Assembly (NCBI GenBank): GCA_022495995.1
Contig: JAFEMH010000525.1
Span: 419,501 to 483,500 of the forward strand
From: Adenophora triphylla var. japonica
Lineage: Eukaryota > Streptophyta > Magnoliopsida > Asterales > Campanulaceae
DNA: 64,000 nucleotides
Direction: 5' to 3'
In this document: piece by piece, positions 1 to 9,179 of the stretch
How positions within the stretch are numbered: the stretch's first letter is position 1
Layout of the letters: the number at the start of each line of letters is the position of its first letter
Notes under the pieces: model-generated
The model's input: the letters and a program-made list of their open reading frames with translations, nothing else
What the model was told of the DNA's origin: nothing
The model's database searches: none
Position numbers and translations under genes: made by a program

Positions 1-1297
1 CTTCTTTTGCCAATTCCTCCACGTACCCTACAAATTGAAAGATGACATCTTGATATTATTAAATGTTATAACAACCTTTGAAACTATTCAATATCCAATT
101 AATGGTGTCTTACCCCGCCGCTGTGCTCATGAATTTCTTCTTGAAATCTCCCGCCGACATTCCATCAAAGGAGTCTCCAACCTCGATCACTTACTCTTGG
201 CTAGCTTTTCTCTTCCTCACCCTAGAGCCAATACCAATGCTTTCATCAGAATGTGACTCTTCTTAGGAGCAGTGGAGGTTTCTTTTCAATCTTGACAACG
301 GGTTCGTAGAGCATGGCCTCAATATCATCCAGGTCAAAGTCGACCCCGAAACTACCGGTTTGGAGACCGCATGGACATAGAGATATTGTCAATAACGAAT
401 AACACATCAAATTGATGACAGCTTATCAAAGGTAACAAGATACCAAGCTTACCAAAGTGGACATAATTACGTAAGTAGAAGCCTTTATATCCTCCGGGAA
501 TAGTCGACGAAGCTTCCAACAAACCTTTGGGAGACCTCTTATCGAGAGGGAGACCGAAAACTCTTCGATCTTGGCTAGAGTGTCTTTGGCAGAGGAAACA
601 ATTCTCCCCAATCAATATCTACATAAAAGCAAGAACAATTACAATTCGCTTTGTCTCAAGAACAGAAGTCACAAGAGTAAGAATTTAAGTACCTCCCTTG
701 TTCCGTTGCTTCGATATCTCATCCTTTTCTCCAATCGACGTCCTATCAACAAAGAAAAATCTATTCTTCCATCCCCTATCACCGGAGGATGTGGTGCTCA
801 TCAAAGGATTTCTACCCGATTTCTTTCTAAAAAGGTACCTTTTGGAACCAAAAAGTTGAAGATCATAGGAATAGGCAATTTCGGGAAGCCCTAGGTTTAG
901 TCCGTTTTCTCGATTTACTTTGAGGACAAAAGCAAAACTCGCCAGGCCATTGGCATAAGTTGAGCATAAGCCGCTTGAGTTTTTCGAAAGAACTCAAGAA
1001 CCAACAAAGGGAAAAGGGTAACTAAACCCTAGAAGGAAGGGATATTCGAAGAAACAGATCCATTTGAGGGAAATATGGTCAGACCTAAGTTTTATGGAAA
1101 AGGGATGAAAAATTGCACCACTTGGGAAGCAACATTGTTGTTTTATGGACTCTATTTGAGAATCGTCGAACAAACAAGTTTCTTCACCGTTTAGTGAGAA
1201 GATTTCCGCAAACAAAATCGTCGAGATTAATCTCTACGGGACCTTGTGGGGATGACGCTTTCTTGGGTTTGGACGCAGACAACCTAGTTTTACCCAT
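1..1297 (-). pseudogene. Decayed gag-like retroelement protein (putative gypsy-type / Transposase_28-like domain)
   Basis: Reading the minus strand from an ATG at 1297, fragments in shifting frames give, in order: a basic N-terminus (MGKTRLSASKPKK), an aromatic stretch ending near WICFFEYPFLLGFSYPFPF (about 1030), a segment with AQLMPMAWRVL (about 960), FAFVLKVNRENGLNLGLPE (about 900) and the signature GWKNRFFFVDR (about 755). This order is typical of the plant 'putative gypsy type transposon' domain found in gag-like ORFs of plant retroelements. Downstream pieces reach roughly position 1, with stop codons and frameshifts throughout, so it is a pseudogene. It has no visible LTR in the window and lies outside element A. 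The domain name is from memory of the motif order; a profile search would settle it. Confidence 0.6.
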
Positions 1298-1613
1298 AGT
1301 TGACAAAGCAAAAAGAGAAAAATAAACAAAGGAAGAAGGTGAGAAACGGAGGAATTTTACCTTGGAGACGAACGGCGTCGTGGGCCAACGGAGGTGAAAA
1401 GAAGCTTTGAGAAGATTAATTTATCCTCTCAAGCGGTTAATAAAAAGAAAAAGAATTCCTTTTCAAAAATAACTCTTCTCCCCAACCGTCCATTTCAACG
1501 CCACGTCTTCCAAAACGTCCCATCAAGCAGAGCGGACAGTTGGACCATTAATTCAAAAGAAAAACATTTTGCCTCTTCGCTGCCAACATAGTCAAATGTT
1601 TTTGGGGACAAAT
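1298..1613. other. No gene seen; AT-rich flank
   Basis: This stretch has only short A-rich runs and no ORF with recognisable motifs. It could hold the 5' flank of the minus-strand gag-like pseudogene. It abuts the first base of the element A LTR at 1614. Confidence 0.4.
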
Positions 1614-2216
1614 TGTTGTGGGCATTTTTCAACATGGCGACATCTTCAATTGATCCTGCATATCGAGATGTCATTACACTGTAAGTATTGTTTTAATATT
1701 TGCTTGTTCAATATTTCCTAATATTCTTATTCTTATTTTTCGCAATTAAGAGAGGAATGCGGAACAATCTCCAAGCACGTTCAATGTACCTTCAAACGGC
1801 TAGGGCGACTTGGTCTCACGGAGGTTGAAGTGATAAACCAAAATGCCGAGATTATAGGAACCATATTGACTCTTTCATATCTACTTGTATTTAAGGGGAA
1901 ATGGAGACGGAAAAACACATTCATGCTCATGCGCACACACTCTACCCAAAAAGCTCTTGTAATCCTCTCCATTATCTTCCAAAGTTGTATTTGTGATCAT
2001 TATAGTGAAACCTTTAAGGTTGGAGACCTAACTCCCGGGGTTTTTTCCAAAGAGGTTATCACCTCCAAGGTTTTCCTCGTTAACAAATCGTGGTGTCATT
2101 ATCTCTTTTTCATTCTTTTGTTCCATATAATCGAATTCCATAGTTCCCTCCTTATTGTTCAATCCACACACTAAACATAGTTAAGATTCTACTTTATTGT
2201 TTTTTCTACCAAAACA
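1614..2216 (+). repeat. LTR of element A, inverted copy
   Basis: It starts TGTTGTGGGC and ends CTACCAAAACA, about 603 bp, and aligns over its whole length with the reverse complement of 5455-6061. Shared landmarks are GACTTGGTCTCACGG, AACTCCCGGGGTTTTTTCC and the U5 end. Its U5 end points INTO the element body, opposite to what a 3' LTR of this minus-strand element should do. Confidence 0.85.
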
Positions 2217-3570
2217 ACCATGTAACCCAAAAATTCCCTGCCTTCATTCCAAAGTTGCATTTAGCTGGATTAAGTTTCATATTGAAACAATCCAAGATGT
2301 CAAAAGCTTGAGATAAGTTGCTTATGTGATCTTCGGCTTTCTTGGATTTTACGACCATGTCGTCAATATATAATTCCATTGTGTCCCCAATCTGATCTTT
2401 GAACATTTTGTTGACGAGCCTCTGATATGTTGCACCTGCATTTTTTAGTCCAAAAGGCATAGCAATATATCAATAAATACTTATTGGCGTTATGAAGGCG
2501 GTGTCTACCTGGTCAGATGGTTCCATCTGGATTTGCTGGAATCCTGAAGATGCATCCATGAAGGTCAGGGGCTCATGTCCAGATGTGGCATCAACTAACG
2601 AATCTATGTGAGGCAGAGGGAAAGGGTCTTTTGGACAGGCTTTATTTAAGTCGGTGAAGTCAACACAGACTCACCATTTCCCATTCTTCATCTCAACTAC
2701 AACCACGTTTGCTAACCATCTTGGATAATCCACCTCTCGGATCATGTTGGCCTTGCGTAAGCGCACTACCTCTTCCTTGATGATCTGGTTTCTTGTTTCT
2801 ACAAATTTTCTTCATTTCTGGTGCACTGGTTTAAAACTGGGATCGATGTTAAGTTTGTGAGTGATGACATCTTTGCTGATGCCGGTCATGTCATCATGTC
2901 TCCAAGTAAAACTCTTTACTCTGCTTTTTAATAAGTCCACAAGCTTCTCTTCTATATCTGATGGGATGTCACTGCCAATAAGTACCTTGATGTCCGGGTT
3001 GGAAGGGTCTAGCAATACTTCTTTCACATCGTTCTCCCTAGCTTCCAGGACTTCACGTACTTTCCTCTGTAATTGCTATGCTTGTTTTGGAGATGTTGAC
3101 GCCTTCATTGAAGTGTTATAACATTCCTTGGCCACCTGCTGATCACTGTATATTTTGGCGACACCCCACGGTGTCGGGAACTTCACACACTGATGGTAAG
3201 TGGATGGGACAACCTTCATTCCATGAATCAATGGTCTTCCAAGAATGACATTGTAGGATGTTGCACAATCGATTACACAAAACCGCTCCATGGTGTTGAG
3301 GCCCTTTGAGTATATTGGAAGTTTTATTTCCCCCACTGTTTCTTTGACTTCACCACTGAAGTCTACCAATACTAAGGATTTCTTGATGATCTCCGATTCT
3401 GGGATGTTCATTTCCTTGAGGGTGCTCAACATAATGAGATTGACAGAGCTACCCCCATCAACCAGGATACGCCGAATTGTACAATTGGCGATCTGCAAGG
3501 AAATAACTAGGCCGGGTCGTGATGGGGTTCCAGCAAGTTCTCTCGATCACTCTCATCAAAGGTGATTGGA
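2217..3570 (-). pseudogene. Element A pol fragment: aspartic protease and truncated reverse transcriptase
   Basis: The protease signature is ILVDGGSSVNLI (about 3465-3430), with the later ATSYNVILGRP that gypsy proteases share. Next come a linker and RT motifs: WLANVVVV, VCVDFTDLNKACPKD, MPFGLKNAGATYQ and the catalytic box YIDDM (about 2360). The reading frame is broken by at least three stops or shifts (for example after PVHQK near 2812 and after NGKW near 2675). The RT ends at the junction with the inverted LTR, so the thumb, RNase H and integrase are absent. It cannot make an active polymerase. Gag lies just upstream in another frame. Confidence 0.85.
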
Positions 3571-5387
3571 TCATGGCAAAGGTGTCAACATTCTTGGTTG
3601 TCTTTCTGGCCTCTCCTCTTTTGACTCCTTAGCATGTCGTTTTGCGGCAGAATAGGAAGTGCAACATATTTCTGAGCCTCCACTAATGAAATTGATCACC
3701 TTTGTTGATGCTGGGGGAGATGCTGGTCTCTCGACTTCATGAGGAGCTTCCACACTTTCAAATTCTTCTTCTTCTCGGATCCCAAAGAACTCCTTAAGAT
3801 GTCCCTTCGAGAGCAAGTAACTGATATCCTTTCTTAGTGCGATGCAATCTTCAGTAACATGCCCAAAGTCTTCATGGTAAGCGCACCATTTTGATTTGTC
3901 ATGCCATCTTGTAGGCTTATCCGTCTTCTTTGGCCATCTGGCTTTGTCCCCTAGATTGCCCATTGCACTGAGTATACCTGAAATGTCAACAGAAAAACAA
4001 TAATCAGAAATGTTAGGCACATTATCATTATCTTCATCCTCACCGTCTATTGAATTAATTTTGCTAGTATCAATTCTTGGGTAAGGATTGGAACGGTTGT
4101 TCCTGCGATGGGATGATTCAGTTTTCCTGTCAGGGTGGTCATATGTCGATGACTTTGATCTTCTCAGCGCATCTTCCTCCAATCTTATGAATCTCAATGC
4201 CCTGCTCCTGACTTCTTCCAACCGCTTACAAGGAGTCATCACCAAATCTTGATAATACTGTGAATCTTTCTTCAATCCCATTTTGAATGCTTCTGTGGCT
4301 GTTGACATGTCAAGATTGGGAATTTCCAGTACTTCCTTATTGAACCGGTGAACATAATCTTTCAGAGTTTCATTAGGCTGTTGGGTCACATTGTAGAGAT
4401 CACTTGTCAGCTTCTCAAATTGTCGACTACACGAGAATTGGTTATAGAACATGTTTATAAGATGGGCGTACGAACCAATTGAACCTAGGGGCTCCCTAAT
4501 CAGCCATTTGAGAGCTGGTCCAACCAAGGTTGATCCAAATCCTCTGCATAAGCAAGCCTCCTGGAATTGGAGCAGAATATGGATTATGTCCATCTTCTCC
4601 TGATAGTGAGCAACATGCTCCTCTGGGTCTGTGGTGCCGTCATACAACTTCATAGATGGAACGTTGAAACGCTTCGGGATGTCGACATTTGCAATTGCTG
4701 GGACAAACCGAGATTGATTGTAGCAGTTCTGAGACACTGGTTGGATTGGAGGAGTTATGCCGGGCACGTTCATTATCGCCTCCCGAGATCCCGCATCCTG
4801 TTTGGCTAGTGGGTTTCCCGCAAAAGGGTCACCATAGGAATACGATTGAAATTATTATTATTTAAAAGTTTATTCAGCAAACCAGAGTTATCCGTGGTAT
4901 TTGTGACAGTGGTGTTGTCAATGAATGGAATGAACGGGGTGAATCCTGCTGAAGGTGGCGTCATTAGGGTGTCCCCGGGTAAGGATGTCAGCTGAGGAGT
5001 TTGAGGTGGACTATTCATTGGAATAAATTAATTCTGGAGTGTAGATCCTTCGGTGTTGTCGAAGTTGAGGTTCCTTGCACGCAATGGTGAGATGTTTTCA
5101 AGCCGCGAAGCGATGAGTTGTTGATCCCTCTGCATCTTGACCATGGAATTGGCCAACACCTTGGAATTGCTATCTTGTTGATCCAACCTAAAATTCAACC
5201 TGGTTAGGATAGTCCGAATGTCAGCATCTACATTGGAAGAAGTCGCTTCCTTTTGTGGAGTCTTTGTAGGTTGAGTTTGCTGAGGTCCGGTCTGAGGAGG
5301 TGACGGCAACAAGCTGGTTCTACCTCCTGATGTTGGAGTGACGGCGGTACCCTTGCCGGCGGTTTACACATTGGGAGGTGCAGACAT
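3571..5387 (-). pseudogene. Element A gag (capsid core intact, N-terminal part broken)
   Basis: The probable start is an ATG at 5387 (MSAPPNV), followed by stop codons near 5366, 5028 and 4806 and a frameshift near 4800. The last 400 codons (4773-3571) are open. They contain a retrotransposon gag domain (GPALKWL...F..QF...QQPNETLKDYVHRFNKEVLEI, about residues 105-170 of that ORF), a basic linker, and the zinc-knuckle variant CAYHEDFGHVTEDC near 3880, which is the form seen in many plant gypsy elements. The N-terminal region is Pro/Gln rich with a possible coiled-coil stretch. Gag would assemble the virus-like particle in the cytoplasm. Protease follows in a different frame. Confidence 0.85.
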
Positions 5388-5433
5388 GATGAATTTGCTC
5401 AGGAAATGATCAAAATAACCGATAAACCACGAG

Positions 5434-5451
5434 GCCCCTCGGTGGGCGCCA
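5434..5451 (-). promoter_or_regulatory. Primer-binding site of element A
   Basis: On the minus strand the bases TGGCGCCCACCGAGGGGC begin three bases after the LTR end CA. A TGG start just inside the 5' LTR is the usual tRNA primer site. The tRNA was not identified. Confidence 0.6.
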
Positions 5452-5454
5452 AAT

Positions 5455-6061
5455 TGTTTTGGTAGAAAAAACAATAGTGTTGAATCTTAACTTTGACAAG
5501 TGTGTGGTTTAAATAACAAGGAGGGGACTGTGGAATTCGACTAAATGGAACAAAGGCATAAAAAGAAAGAATGACAACATGATTTGTTAACGAGGAAAAC
5601 CTTATAGGTGATAACCTCTTTGGAAAAAACCCCGGGAGTTAGGTCTCCAACCTTAAAAGTTTCACTATAATAATTGAGTTACAACTGTGGAAGATGATGG
5701 AGAGAATTACAAGAGAGATGTGCGTAGAGTGTGTGAGTGTATGAGAGTATGTATGTTTTTCCATCTCCATCTCCCCTTAAATATAAGTAAGTTTGAATGG
5801 GTAAAAGTTGTTCCTACAATCTCGGGAATAGTCCTATCTTCTTCAAGTCCGTGAGACCAAGTCATCCTTGCCGTTGAAGATGTGTAGAACGTGCTAGAAA
5901 AATATCCCGTATTATTCTCTCTTATCCACTGGAAAATAATAATAATAAAGATATTAGGAAATATTAATTAAGTAAATATTAAAACGATACTTACAGTGGA
6001 GTAACATCTTGACATGCAGGAGCAACTGAAGATGTCACCATGCTGAAAAATACCCACAACA
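5455..6061 (-). repeat. 5' LTR of element A
   Basis: About 607 bp with TG...CA ends on the minus strand, followed directly by the primer-binding site. It is an inverted partner of 1614-2216; divergence is visible (roughly 80-85 percent identity by eye), so the copies are old. Confidence 0.85.
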
Positions 6062-6206
6062 ATTACCAACATAAAATATAATTCCTAAAGGGTCACACAC
6101 AAAGAATGGATTGAAATTGGCTCAAATAAGGGACTGATCTTTTGGGCGACCGCCGGTGAGCAGAGTGGGCGACCACCCTTAAATCACTGTTCACTTGGAC
6201 GACCAC
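6062..6206. other. Short spacer between elements A and B1
   Basis: 145 bp of unique-looking sequence with no ORF. It ends ...GACGACCAC immediately before the B1 LTR start TGTATGTACGCC. Confidence 0.4.
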
Positions 6207-6468
6207 TGTATGTACGCCAATCCAATTCGTAACCTTTCTAGATGCATTTTAATATGATAAAATTGCATTAGGGGGCGTCTTGGTAAATTCCCGGTCTATT
6301 CTGAGACTTCCGGAAATATCCCATAAGTTTCTCGCGAAGGAAGTACTTTTTTGTACTTTGCTCAGACCAAGGGACCTAAAGGGAATAAATCTGTTTTGGA
6401 CTTTTTGTGTATTATCCCAGAATGTTCCAGAACCAGATTTGGCGCCAAAAACGGTTGGTGGCACTTCC

Positions 6469-6551
6469 TGTCACGTGACAACACGAAGCCTTGGAAAGTG
6501 GTTACTGAGTGCCGTACGACACAAGGTGACCATGATCAGCAACTATAAATA
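6469..6551 (+). promoter_or_regulatory. LTR core promoter: palindrome pair plus TATA box (B1)
   Basis: TGTCACGTGACA at 6469-6480 and TGCCGTACGACA at 6510-6521 are followed, 22 bases later, by TATAAATA at 6544-6551. The same arrangement with 21-23 base spacing occurs in the LTRs of B2 and C. Confidence 0.6.
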
Positions 6552-7189
6552 AGACCCTACCCCTCTCATTTCTGGATCCCAATTTTCACTCCCTAACGTC
6601 ACTCTGCAGAAATCACTCCAGAACCTCTCTCTCTCCTCCTCCTCCTACACAAAAAACCAACCAATTCCCCTCTAATTACGTCATCCTTCATACAACTCCT
6701 ACCCAATTACCCCCATACTTCCCAAACACCTTGAAGACCTCAATTCAGCTCTCCATCCGTGTCTAAATCTCTACTACAAAGAGTCGAATCGAAGACTTTT
6801 GCACCTAAATTGGTGTGGAAGTTGAGGACTACATGGGTAACATCTCCTTCCCTATCTCTCTCTCTCTCTCTCTCATCTATTTGTTTTATTGTGATTCCTT
6901 CCCCTCCACTTGATAATCAGGCTCCATCTGCCTCTGATTATCAAGTGGCAACTACAATCTCGCTGTTTAAATTGTGTTTAGTTGAATCCAAATGCATGTT
7001 CATGATGTGATCTATTTGTAATTGCAATTTTGGTGTCAAGGGAGTGTGGATCTCCCATATCCACACTCCTTTAGTTGATCTGTATCTGATTCATGTTATT
7101 CTAATTGGCTTTGGTATAACTGATTGATTTAATTTGGCATCTGTTGAATCTGTTTCTCAGTTGTAAGGTTCCTGCAGATGGTAAACATG

Positions 7190-7458
7190 TGTCACGCGAC
7201 ACACTTGGACATGAGGAGTCCCGTGTCACGCGACACATCGTACCCATCTGCAAGGATTATCCTTCAGTTGTAAGTTGTTAGCTAGTTAGTTTGTCACCAA
7301 GTTGAGGTGACTATGTTGTTTTAATGCTCAACATCTAGTTTGTAATTGTACTTTGTGTTCATTGAGATTTCTGTAATCTGAGTGTTGTAAGTCTCTGCAA
7401 GGTGACCGTTGGTGTCACGCGACACATTTGAACATGAGGAGTCCTGTGTCACACGACA
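7190..7458 (+). promoter_or_regulatory. Two palindrome pairs in U5/R of B1 LTR
   Basis: TGTCACGCGACA occurs at 7190-7201, 7224-7235 and 7413-7424, with TGTCACACGACA at 7447-7458. Within each pair the spacing is 34 bp start to start. Each pair is followed or preceded by GAGGAGTCC(C/T). Function is unknown. Confidence 0.55.
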
Positions 7459-7838
7459 TAAGTGGTCCTTTGCAGAAGACTTGGTTTCAGTTGTAATCTG
7501 TTCTCCTTGCTGTAATGGGATGTGGCCTCCCTGATCAAATGGTCTACAAGTTGTAATAATCTCATTTGTTTAATAAAATTCATGTTTATCGCACTTGCCT
7601 ATCATCATTGTTTGAACATGTTTTGATTTATTTGGATGTCTAAATTAGAAAGACTCGTCTACGGACGAGGCGTGTTGGGTGAACTCTCGGTTCTTCCCAA
7701 CACGTAACCTGACCCCCAGACCCATTCTCTTTCAAAAGGTTTTTCAAAGTGCACCTCTAAAGCATGGCGTGGCGACTCCTAATCTTTTTCATTTGAAAAC
7801 CCAAATTTTTTTATTTTTCGGGGCGAGCGCACATTCAC

Positions 7839-7857
7839 TGGTGACTCCGCTGGGGAC
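7839..7857 (+). promoter_or_regulatory. Primer-binding site of B1
   Basis: TGGTGACTCCGCTGGGGAC begins one base after the LTR end. The same string with one change (TGGCGACTCC...) follows the C LTR at 13664. TGG at this place is the standard tRNA primer site; Ogre/Tat elements commonly use tRNA-Arg, which I did not verify here. Confidence 0.65.
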
Positions 7858-9179
7858 ACACTTTTGAAAACCTGTTTTTCAAAACTAAGAGGGTCATGCT
7901 TTCGTTCACTTAGACATCCAATGTATTCATCATATGTGCATGCTTGATGATCTTGTGCGGTACATGCATTTTTATGAGATTTTTTTTATGAGATTTTACG
8001 ACTTGTGTGCCTTTTGTTTGCTTCTTGTGGCTATGTTGTTATGCTTTGTTGTGTTGCTTTGTTCCTTGCCAAGGAGAGGCAGGGTCTAACTTCAGTTTTG
8101 CAGAGATTCTGGTTTAGTGACTGTCCTGGTCGTGCGACAGCTTTATTCCTTGCAGTCCTGTGTCACACGACAAGAATGGTCACTGAACATGTTTCAGGTG
8201 CTGGTTTGAGGGCAGTCCCTTGAATCAAGATTGCTCAGTTGATTGTTGTTCCCCTTTTTGTTCCCTGTGAGAGTGTGTGTGTTTTTTCTTTTTCTTTTTA
8301 AAAATAAAATAATAAAAAGAAAATTTCATTTTTCGTAAATAAAAGAATATAGTCATCCGCACACTACACCACATAGATTTAGAACCCTCGGGTGCTATTG
8401 ATGGCATCGCGGACGGTGATAATATTCACCTACGCTTGAGCGCCTAATGTCAAACCCATCCCCCTAGCGCGTTATAGGTGGCGCCACACTTAAACCTTAC
8501 CCACGGTTGGTTTTGATACAACGTTTTAATCACACCAAAATGAATTGTTTTTTGAAATTTACGATAGGTCCTCATACCTTCCCCAAAACCTTGCACCTTG
8601 TGGGCATGTTGCCAATGCAACATGGTTTCACGTAGGGATATGTCACTTCCGTGGCGTGTCCTTAACGAGAGATCATGTTGCATTGTCACCGTGCACCGAC
8701 GAGAGGTCATGCCGGATTTTTCTTGGAAATTCTTCGAGAATACCCGTTATGCTGCCCAAATTTCCCCAGAAATTTGGACCACTCGTCCATCTCACATCGT
8801 GTTAGGTCTTGGTTAGGTATCATTACCTATTATTAATTTCAAATACAAAGCATTTAGTGTAATTTGAACGTTGCGTCCCTAGGCTTCCCCAAGGTGTAGT
8901 TTGCGTAAATAAAGGCTTCTCCTTTCAAACTGTACTTAGGATTAAAACATTGATTTATACTTGAAGATAAATAAATTGTTTGCGCGAGTCTGTCCCCCTT
9001 TTCCTTTCTCTCTCCCATATATCCTCAAAAGTCTTCTTCCTTCCCTACCTTATAAACCCGTATCTACCCCTGCAGCTACGGCGAGTTGGATCCGCTCATC
9101 TGTTCCGGGAGCTCGTTTGGTCCGGGTTGTCAAAGAAGTTCAAACAGTTTTCGAGGCTTCAGTCAGTTCAGTATCAGAT
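7858..9179 (+). other. Untranslated leader of B1
   Basis: There is no conserved ORF. It holds a palindrome pair at 8128-8172, a block conserved with B2 and C at about 8355-8447 (landmarks TTAGAACCC, GATGGCATCGCGGA, CGCTTGAGCGCCT) and a second shared block at about 8695-8760 (CGACGAGAGGTCATGCCGGA). A pyrimidine-rich tract (8990-9045) precedes gag and could act as a splice acceptor region. Confidence 0.5.
8128..8172 (+). promoter_or_regulatory. Palindrome pair in B1 leader
   Basis: GGTCGTGCGACA at 8128-8139 and TGTCACACGACA at 8161-8172 are spaced 33 bp. B2 has the equivalent pair at 50218 and 50252. Confidence 0.5.

Larger units (their letters stand above)
1614..6061 (-). mobile_element. Element A: truncated Ty3/gypsy retrotransposon with inverted LTRs
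   Basis: On the minus strand the order is 5' LTR (6061-5455), primer-binding site, gag (5387-3571), protease and the N-terminal part of reverse transcriptase (3570-2217). The RT is cut at residues ...GMKAGNFWVTW, and at that exact point a second LTR copy begins, but in the opposite orientation (1614-2216, plus strand). RNase H and integrase are missing. Both LTRs carry TG...CA ends. No matching 5-bp target duplication is visible (caaat before 1614, attac after 6061). Loss of the 3' half plus inversion of one LTR suggests self-integration before insertion or a later rearrangement. Lineage within gypsy is not settled because the diagnostic RNase H/integrase part is absent. Confidence 0.8.
6207..7837 (+). 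repeat. 5' LTR of element B1 (1631 bp)
   Basis: It starts TGTATGTACGCC and ends GCGCACATTCA one base before the PBS. The first ~350 bp match the B2 LTRs (48555, 62588) at high identity by eye. It contains a TATA box at 6544-6551, a CT microsatellite near 6850-6875 and two downstream palindrome pairs. It is ~240 bp longer than the B2 LTR. Close to the end it has the sequence GTGTTGGGTGAACTCTC and CGTGGCGACTCC shared with the LTRs of B2 and C. Confidence 0.85.

Noticed and set aside
1614..6061. Element A as a DNA transposon with terminal inverted repeats
   Set aside because: The repeats are TG...CA LTRs with an adjacent primer-binding site and the body encodes gag and RT; inversion is secondary.
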